Assembly: GCA_963575745.1 (NCBI GenBank)
Contig: CAUYUJ010000754.1
Span: 45,769-109,768, forward strand
Source of the DNA: Prorocentrum cordatum
Lineage: Eukaryota; Sar; Dinophyceae; Prorocentrales; Prorocentraceae
Direction: 5' to 3'
Length of the DNA stretch: 64,000 nucleotides
Of the stretch, positions 57,815-64,000 are shown piece after piece. The position numbers and the translations under genes are program-made. The notes under the pieces are model-generated. The model did no database searches, was not told the DNA's origin, and saw only the letters and a program-made list of their open reading frames with translations. Position 1 is the first letter of the stretch. Every line of letters begins with the position of its first letter.

Positions 57815-58450
57815 TCAGTCGGCGAAAATCAGGACATACCGCATAGTATTCCATGGAATCAGATGCTCCAGGGCTCCCGCAATTCCAACAACACCGTTCA
57901 GGTCCACGGTGGAAACGGGCACTAGTGCATACACCTCGGGAGAGTACTCGGAGAAAAGCAAGACCCAGATACAGGGGACTGTCGTTAGGAACCTTGCGGA
58001 TCGCCTGAATAACGCCTGAGATCTGGGCAACAGAAACACCTGGGAGCCAACAAATTCACCCGCACCGACAAGCAGCTTGCGGGAGACACAGGGGCGGGGC
58101 GGGCACGCAGTCGGTTGAACAGTTCCCTTCGGAATCCCTTAATCTGCAGGAAATCCGAAAAGAGATCGATATTATCTGCCCAAGTCGAAGCCAACGTGCG
58201 AGCGAACGAGCGGTGCCACCACGGATACCTGATCCGCCCAGGATGGAAGTCGTCTTGCATAACTAGATCCTCGAGCAGTAGCGCCATTCTGGAGAAGGCA
58301 TTGGAGTGGTGAGCCAGCCGCACCTGTGTAGCAATACTCACTAGTTCCAAATCAGGAAATTCCAGGCTGGGCCCCAGGTCGCGAAGCCGAGCGCACATGA
58401 TACGGTTGAACGAGAACCGCGGGCCAGCAATGAGTTGCTGGCGCATGTTC
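57815..58450 (-). pseudogene. LINE1 C-terminal region
   Basis: Frames read SRAVRKCELNMRQQLIAGPR, FSFNRIMCARLRDLG and LVSIATQVRLAHHSNAFSRM (58480-58280), then after a further shift the last frame down to a stop at 57815. This is the post-RT region of the element; no RNase H motif is evident. Confidence 0.7.
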
Positions 58451-58453
58451 AGC

Positions 58454-60150
58454 TCACATTTCCGAACCGCACGAGAGATGGGATAAAACTGCATCACAAA
58501 TCGAAGCAACGAGACAGCGAAGATCACACGTGCGAATAGTCATAGCCAGACCGAGCCGAAGACGACGGATTTCACTGCAACGCTGGTGGTACTTCTGAAG
58601 CGCAGCATGCCACGCGCGCAAGTATCCTTCAGGACCAAGTTGGATCCCCAGATAACGAGTGCGCCGCACAAGTTGGATCGACGATGCACCAAACCCCAGG
58701 GACGCCGCACGCGCCGAGACGTGCGCGGCGAGAGAGGCAGCCCACAGTGCACCAATACACATGTCTTAAGATTCAGAGAGAGAGAGACCAACTGCTCCAT
58801 CCAAGCCCTGCAATAGAGGAAGCAAGAGAGGAAGCCCGAGAAGAGCATCACGCGAGCGAACCAGAGATCATCAGCGCATGCAAGAATCATTCTAGGGATA
58901 CGTGAGCTGACCCATCGGGCGCACGGGTCCAGCGCCAACGCGAAGAGAAGCATGCTAGATGGGCCCCCATTGGCGCACACTACGACTCAGAAGAATACAT
59001 CTATGCCGTTTCCCACCGAAACAGATATGCCCCGAGTTCTCAGAGCAAAGCGCCTCAAACAAACCAACGACCCCAGGGCGAACTTGCATCATAGCCAGGA
59101 CCTGAAGAAGCAAGGAGATAGCGACGCTCGGAGAAGCCGCCGCAAAGCCCGCGAGGGACATGCAGGAAAGATCCTTTCCCAACATGAACTGCTGCAGCCC
59201 CCAGACTTCGGCGTAAAGAATTTGGTCCTTCATCGAGCGCCCCTTGAGACGCGCCTGAGCTTTCGACGCGGTCCCACGGGCCACTTGTTCGAACCTCCAG
59301 GAAAGAGCCAGCGACGAGATCCTGCAGCCAGCGCCCGCCATTGCCTGCGGTCGGCATGCCCAGGAGAGCGGGAGGGAGTCGAGGGGAGATTAGATGGGCG
59401 GTCCCCCGTCGCTAGAAATGCCACTAGCATCTCACGCAGGCTCACTGGCAGGCCCTCGCCACGACGTTCCATCAGATGGCACTAGAGATCAAACAGGACA
59501 GCAAAGGGCGCAGGAGACTTCCGACACGAGTACACAGTCCCGTCAAGGCCAGGCATGGAGTCTTTACGCCCTCTCACGAGTCCCTCGAAAGACTCACAAT
59601 CAAGATACCATTGCTCGTCAGAAAGCTCAGGAACAGGAACAATTTGATTTCCCAGAACGCCCCGCAGATCCGCATCACACACATGTTCGCCAAAGATCGA
59701 CCCCAAATGAACAGCAAGCACTTCGCCAGCTTCATCCGAAGAGGAACCGGGGCCCCCATCAGGTACAATGATGTTCCCCAGGGAGACTCTCTCCTGAAGC
59801 GGCCTCCAGAGTTCCTTGCGATGTTGCAACCTTGCACGCAGACGTGCCTTCATGTCAGGCCCCTCCCCCTGGTCCGAAGCCCTTTCCAAATCCGAGATGC
59901 GAGCGATCTGCAACGTCTGAATGCGATCGCAGCGAGACGGCAGCGAGAAGCAGATACCAGACGAGAGGTCAAGGAAGCGCGCAAGATCAAGATGGCACTG
60001 CACTGCATCACATACCCTCTGCAAGTTCCGCGCACGTACCCCGCGCACAGCTGCATGTGCAAAGTGGATCTTCTCATCTGCCATCACAGCGAACACACGC
60101 TTCATGCGCCGACGAGCGTAGTTCGCAGCATCCCACACACACTGCCTCAC
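58454..60150 (-). pseudogene. LINE1 reverse transcriptase domain, broken
   Basis: In order: DSMPGLDGTVYSCRK (about 59540; compare the usual K-SPGPDG), RSMKDQILYAEVWGLQQF, SLAGFAAASPSVAISLLLQV (motif A region, Asp expected where Gly stands), VRPGVVGLFEAL, GPSSMLLFALALDPCARWV (motif B region), ACADDLWFA (motif C, CADD for YADD; about 58875), and RYLGIQLGPEGYLRAWHAAL. Frames change near 59400, 58970, 58760 and 58500. Catalytic Asp loss and frameshifts make it inactive. Confidence 0.85.
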
Positions 60151-60246
60151 CAGACAGACTTGCTCACCAATCGGCGCCGAATGAGAAACTCAAGCTCATC
60201 ATAGAATATAGGGCGGGGCCCGACCCACGAGGAAATTCTCTGGAAA

Positions 60247-61020
60247 TCAGAAGGAACGCATGTCCGAAACGTTACCAGTGAATGTCGCTTGCCCAATCAC
60301 AGAGCATGAGATCGAGAGAGCAGCAACAACAGCAGAGGGATTGGCAAGATAGAGACGGCCAAGTCGGCTGACATGGACCAGTGCATTATTCAAAATTTCT
60401 CTCCCTGCGGGATCCGGCTGGTGAATTTCAGCCCACCGCGGGAAGAACCGAGAAAAAGAATCGCGCCGATGCCGACCCCCAGGGCGCCACCCGGATCCGT
60501 CGCCACACTGTCTCCCACCCTCCTCTAAAGTAAAGTTGAAATCTCCCCCAATCAAAATCACGGCGCCCCCGGCGTCACGAAGACAATCCTGGGCCCGCCC
60601 AAGAGCACAATTGAAAGCCCACGCGGGCTCCCCCGAGATAGGTAGATGCACGTCGAGGACCCAGAGAGAACCAGATCTGCCCGTACATCTGGTAAGAAGG
60701 ACGCGAACACATTCGACCTCGCAGCGCCTAATGTCCGTGAAGAGAGAGCAAAGGGATGGAGACATGACAGCCAGAACACCACCGACAATGTCCGACGCGC
60801 GCCCCGAGAAGCCCACAGTCCAATTCCGCAAATCCTTCTGAATCGCGTTCGCATCACCAGCAGTTCCGTGAGTTTCTCGGATGCACAGCATGCTTGCACG
60901 ACGGGAGTAACCCAGTAACTTCTTTCATCGACGAGAGGCACGGAGAGAGGAAGCGGCGGTGGAAGCGAGGAGCCTTCTAGAGTTCCAGGTGGGAACAGCG
61001 AGGGAGCAGGACGGAGGGGG
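60247..61020 (-). pseudogene. LINE1 apurinic endonuclease (EEP) domain, broken
   Basis: Starts with LAVPTWNSRRLLAS (WN element, about 61005), then in another frame MLCIRETHGTAGD (the RE-TH metal-binding element, about 60880), VLDVHLPISGEPAWAF and VILIGGDFNFTLEEGG (the GDFN element, about 60545). These motifs in this order are those of the exonuclease-endonuclease-phosphatase fold of LINE endonucleases. One frameshift lies near 60900. Confidence 0.8.
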
Positions 61021-61261
61021 AGCAAAAGGCAGAGACATATCATACGGCAACCCCGAGCCGTCAGAGCTGCATGGGCCAGAATCAGACGAGTCAGAGGACG
61101 AGCTAGACCCCGAGCTCGAACTGGAGGAGAGATTAAACACAATCTCCCGCTCCAGAGCGATGGCCTCATGCTGGGTCTGCGCCGCTGAGGAAACCACAGA
61201 CAAAACTGAACTTGAAGATCTACACAAAACTTGATTTCGATCAGGCCAGTTGGGCTCGAAA

Positions 61262-62165
61262 TCAGAAGGGGCGCGGTGGCGCAGTCTCGAACGCACCCTG
61301 GAATTTCTGCCTCAGCGGCACCGTGACAAGGCCCATGGACCTCAAGCCAATTTCGTCGGCTTCAATATGAATTACATCCTGCTTCCGAGGGCAGCAGCAA
61401 AGATGAAACAGAGGAACTGGGTCCTCCGAGGACCGAAGGGCAAAAACATCACCTCCGATCCCATTCGGATTAGCCTCAAGGCCTTCCTTACTCAGCTCCT
61501 CCTGGACTGCAGCACGCACTTCCCCCACCTTGCAGAAGAAGAGCCGATGCTGTGGAGAAAGATCCCGGCGAACACGGAGCGACCAGGATTCCTCGGGGGC
61601 ACGGGGGTTGGGGAAGGAGTAGCCCTCACTCAGCTTCCTGAAGTTCTCCGAGAAATCAGATGCCATGGCTGGGGACGGGAAGTCGAGAGTGACCTTCTTC
61701 TGCGGATCATACGCACGCACCCGAATGAGACGAGCTGCTTCCGTGGTCGCACACTTCGAGACAATATATTTGCCCACACGCTCAAGAGTCGATGCCATGA
61801 GACGGTCCTGGAATCCAAGTACGAGCAACCTGTGCCAGACTGGTAACCGAAGCACCTCCTCCTCCACCTCCTGCCGATGTCGATCCGTCTCCCACCGACC
61901 CACTATCCACTGCACGGCGTTTGCCCGACTGTACCACATGTGGCAAAGGGCCCCGAGACATAGCAAGCTGATGAGCGTGCTCAAGGGCATCCATCCTCGC
62001 ATCGGTCATCCTCTGGGACTCCTGGATCTTATCAATACGTGTGGTCATCTCCTTCAGGGTCTGATCTTGGATGTTCAACCGATCGTCTAGCATTCTCGAT
62101 GTAGCCTCGATAGTGGCTGCAAGGTGATATTGCAGCATATTCTGGATCTCTGCAGCGCTCGCCAT
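61262..62165 (-). pseudogene. LINE1 ORF1-like protein
   Basis: Starts MASAAEIQNMLQYHLAAT at 62165 with a heptad-like segment (DQTLKEMTTRIDKIQESQRM), then Gly/Ser linker. After a frameshift near 61850 it continues LLVLGFQDRLMASTLERVGK and CATTEAARLIRVRAYDPQKK to a stop at 61262. Coiled coil followed by a compact domain is typical of LINE ORF1 or gag-like proteins. Leucines and polar residues alternate as expected for oligomerisation. Confidence 0.7.
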
Positions 62166-62312
62166 GCTGTGATCTGGGGATCGGAGCGGCGCTGGGCAAG
62201 GAGATCGCACACAGGATAAAACTAGTTTTACCAGAGCCACCTGGGCAAAATTCACCTCGAGCCGGGCCCTCGGCAGCGACCAAGCACGAAGCGCCAGGCC
62301 GCATGTTTCATG

Positions 62313-62334
62313 CTTGAGCCAAAATTGTTACGGA
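62313..62334 (-). other. Dinoflagellate spliced-leader relic
   Basis: The minus strand reads TCCGTAACAATTTTGGCTC followed by AAG. The dinoflagellate spliced leader (DCCGTAGCCATTTTGGCTC followed by AAG, known from the literature and recalled, not searched) differs at two of 22 positions. It sits about 150 bases upstream of the LINE1 ORF1 start, where a trans-spliced mRNA would carry it. Confidence 0.8.
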
Positions 62335-62335
62335 C

Positions 62336-62612
62336 GTTGATGACGATGATGTTGATGATGATGATGTTGATTGTGAGATCGATTGTGATATCGATAGTGA
62401 GATCGATAGTGAGACCGGGTGTGGGATCGATTGTGAGATCGATAGTGATATCGATAGTGAGATCGATTGTGAGATCGATCGTCCGATCGGTTGTGAGATC
62501 GATCGAATGAAATAGATCGATTGAGATTGATCGAGTGAGATCGATCGAGCGAGACCGATAGTGAGATCGATAGCGAGATCGATAGTGAGACCGATCGAGT
62601 GAGACGTTGGTT
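62336..62612. repeat. GAGATCGATAGT 12-bp repeat
   Basis: About 20 units of GTGAGATCGATA and variants (TGATATCGATAG, GAGACCGATCGA), preceded by a short ATG tract. It directly abuts the spliced-leader end of LINE1. Confidence 0.9.
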
Positions 62613-62868
62613 CCTCCCCCCCGAACCTCCTTATCACCCGAAGGGTGGTCGTATAGGTATACTTGCTTACACACACCACTATTACATACACATGCACAAC
62701 ACAACATAAATAGTTGGACGTCTGCAGAGGCGCTGGACCTGCCCCCCTGCCCCCTCACAAAAGTCGCACTGGAAAAAAACTCATCCCCAGCGGTTTGCAC
62801 GAGCTTCCCTCGAAACGAGTCTGCCCACAGAGGTCACCGCCAAGAGGCGGGGGATCATTCTTTTTATT
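62613..62868. other. Unique sequence without a recognisable gene
   Basis: Mixed DNA between GATC repeats and the CCT array. No supported frame. Confidence 0.45.
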
Positions 62869-62869
62869 G

Positions 62870-63625
62870 CCCTCCTCCTCCTCCTCTTCCTCCTCCTCCT
62901 CCTCCTCCTCCTCCTCCTCCTCCTCCTCCCCCTCCTCTCTTCCTCCTCCTCCTCCTCCTCCTCCTCCTCCTCTCCTCCTCCTCCTCATCCTCCGCCTCCT
63001 GTTCCTCCTCCTCCTCCTCCTCCTCCTCCTCCTCCTCCTCCTCCTCCTCCTCCTCGTCTGTCCAAGCCTCCTCCTCGTCCTCCTCCTCCTCATCCTCCTC
63101 CTCCTCCTCCTCCTCCTCCTCCTCTCCTCCTCTCTCCTCCTCCTCCTCCCCCTCCTCCTCCTCCTCATCCTCCCCTCCTCCTCCTCCTCCTCACTCCCCT
63201 CCTCCTCCTCCTCCTCCTCCTCCTCCTCCCCTCCTCCTCCTCCCTCCTCCTCCTCCCCTCCTCCTCCCTCTCCTCCTCCTCCTCCTCCTCCTCCTCCTCC
63301 TCCTCCTCCTCCTCCGCTTCCTCCTCCTTCTCCTCCTCCTCTCCTCCTCCTCCTCCTCCTTCTCCCCTCCTCCTCCTCCTCCTCGTATCCTCCTCCTCCT
63401 CCTCTCCTCCTCCTCATCACCTCCCTCCTCCTCCTCCTCCTCCTCCTCCTCCTCCTCCTCCTCCTCCTCCTCCTCCTCCTCCGCCTCCGCTTCCCCCTCC
63501 GCCTCCGCCTCCGCCTCCGCATCCTCCTCCTCCTCCTCCTCCTCCTCTCCTCCTCCTCCTCCTCCTCTTCTCCTCCTCCTCCTCCTCCTCCTCCTCCTCC
63601 TCCTCCTCCCTCTCTCCTCCTCATC
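62870..63625. repeat. 0.75-kb CCT microsatellite
   Basis: CCT with frequent single-base slips (CTCCTCTCC), CCG and CAT interruptions. Frames up to 430 codons are Pro, Ser, Leu, Arg and Glu runs. Confidence 0.97.
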
Positions 63626-64000
63626 CTCCTCACCAGGAGCACCCCCCCCCCAGGAACACCCAAGAGCGCAAAGTGCAGAACAGTCTTCAGAAGATGCTCA
63701 GCAGCCGCAAGCACCGCAGGTGGTAGATGCGAGACATACCACGAGCATCACAGAGCGCGACAGAGTGCGATTCATATGCGTCTACAACCCTCTGAGTAGT
63801 AGCAGTGCGCGCGCGCGTGGTAGAGGCCGTGGCAAGGGGGAAAGGGAAGCGCGGCAGGTGAGTTTCGCGCGGTCGGTGTGTCACGGAATACCCCCGTAGG
63901 CTCCACACTAGTTTACACACGCCCACATCAATGTATGTATTGTGCGTGAGTGTTGTGTGTAAGTTGTCAAGCAGGTGTGACGCTCGTCGAGGGCGGCCCC
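63626..64000. other. Unique sequence at window end
   Basis: No supported gene. TGTGTGT-like patches occur near 63935-63965. Confidence 0.45.

Larger units (their letters stand above)
57815..62334 (-). mobile_element. Nearly full-length, frameshifted LINE retrotransposon (LINE1) with spliced-leader relic
   Basis: Minus strand, 5' to 3': spliced-leader relic, a leader of about 150 bases, ORF1-like protein with coiled coil, linker, AP-endonuclease (EEP) domain, reverse transcriptase, and conserved C-terminal region ending at about 57815. The protein order follows LINE elements. At least six frame changes and a substituted motif A mean it is dead. The 3' end and target duplication could not be fixed; a fragment of another copy follows at 57487-57572. 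Confidence 0.85.

Overview
The window looks like nuclear DNA of a dinoflagellate, species not identified. Three observations support this. (1) A 22-nt stretch at the 5' end of a retrotransposon (62313-62334, minus strand) matches the dinoflagellate trans-spliced leader at 20 of 22 positions as I recall the consensus. (2) Two reverse-transcriptase relics and an RNase H-like fragment resemble LINE-type elements common in these genomes. (3) Simple repeats are extreme in amount: CAT, CCT, ACC, ACG, CA, CT, ACAG and a 7-bp TCACTAC satellite fill a large part of the window. There is no operon, no bacterial-style gene and no intact long protein gene. Most long open frames are translations of in-phase microsatellites.

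Layout. 1-8700: CAT/CCT arrays, a 1.35-kb TCACTAC satellite between G-run/C-run modules, an Asp-rich candidate exon near 5.2-5.6 kb, CA/TA and ACAT/ACAG arrays. 8741-10710, 23179-24616 and 48419-50101: three copies of one foldback-type element with terminal inverted repeats and inverted arms of an 18-bp tandem repeat. 11-19 kb: CT/TA arrays, 63-bp and 156-bp tandem repeats, a CCACTGTCCC minisatellite flanked by inverted modules. 18.7-23.1 kb: repeat-poor islands with candidate exons. 25-30.6 kb: a hairpin, an RNase H fragment, and 53-, 152- and 16-bp tandem repeats. 31-35.3 kb: giant CAT and ACC arrays. 36.7-43.6 kb: GC-rich blocks with a CAAGA/GGCC motif every 10-11 bp, split by a LINE relic at 39.46-40.70 kb. 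44-55.5 kb: dispersed modules, foldback copy C and a 90-bp repeat family present in both orientations. 55.9-57 kb: ATG array. 57.8-62.3 kb: a nearly full-length, frameshifted LINE carrying the spliced-leader relic. 62.9-63.6 kb: CCT array.

Nothing here forms a pathway. The genes with a recognisable function are all retrotransposon relics (coiled-coil ORF1, AP-endonuclease, reverse transcriptase, RNase H). The rest is candidate short exons and repeat families. The main candidates for undescribed biology are the foldback family, the helically phased CAAGA/GGCC blocks, and the recurrent G-run-TTCGAA-C-run modules beside satellites.
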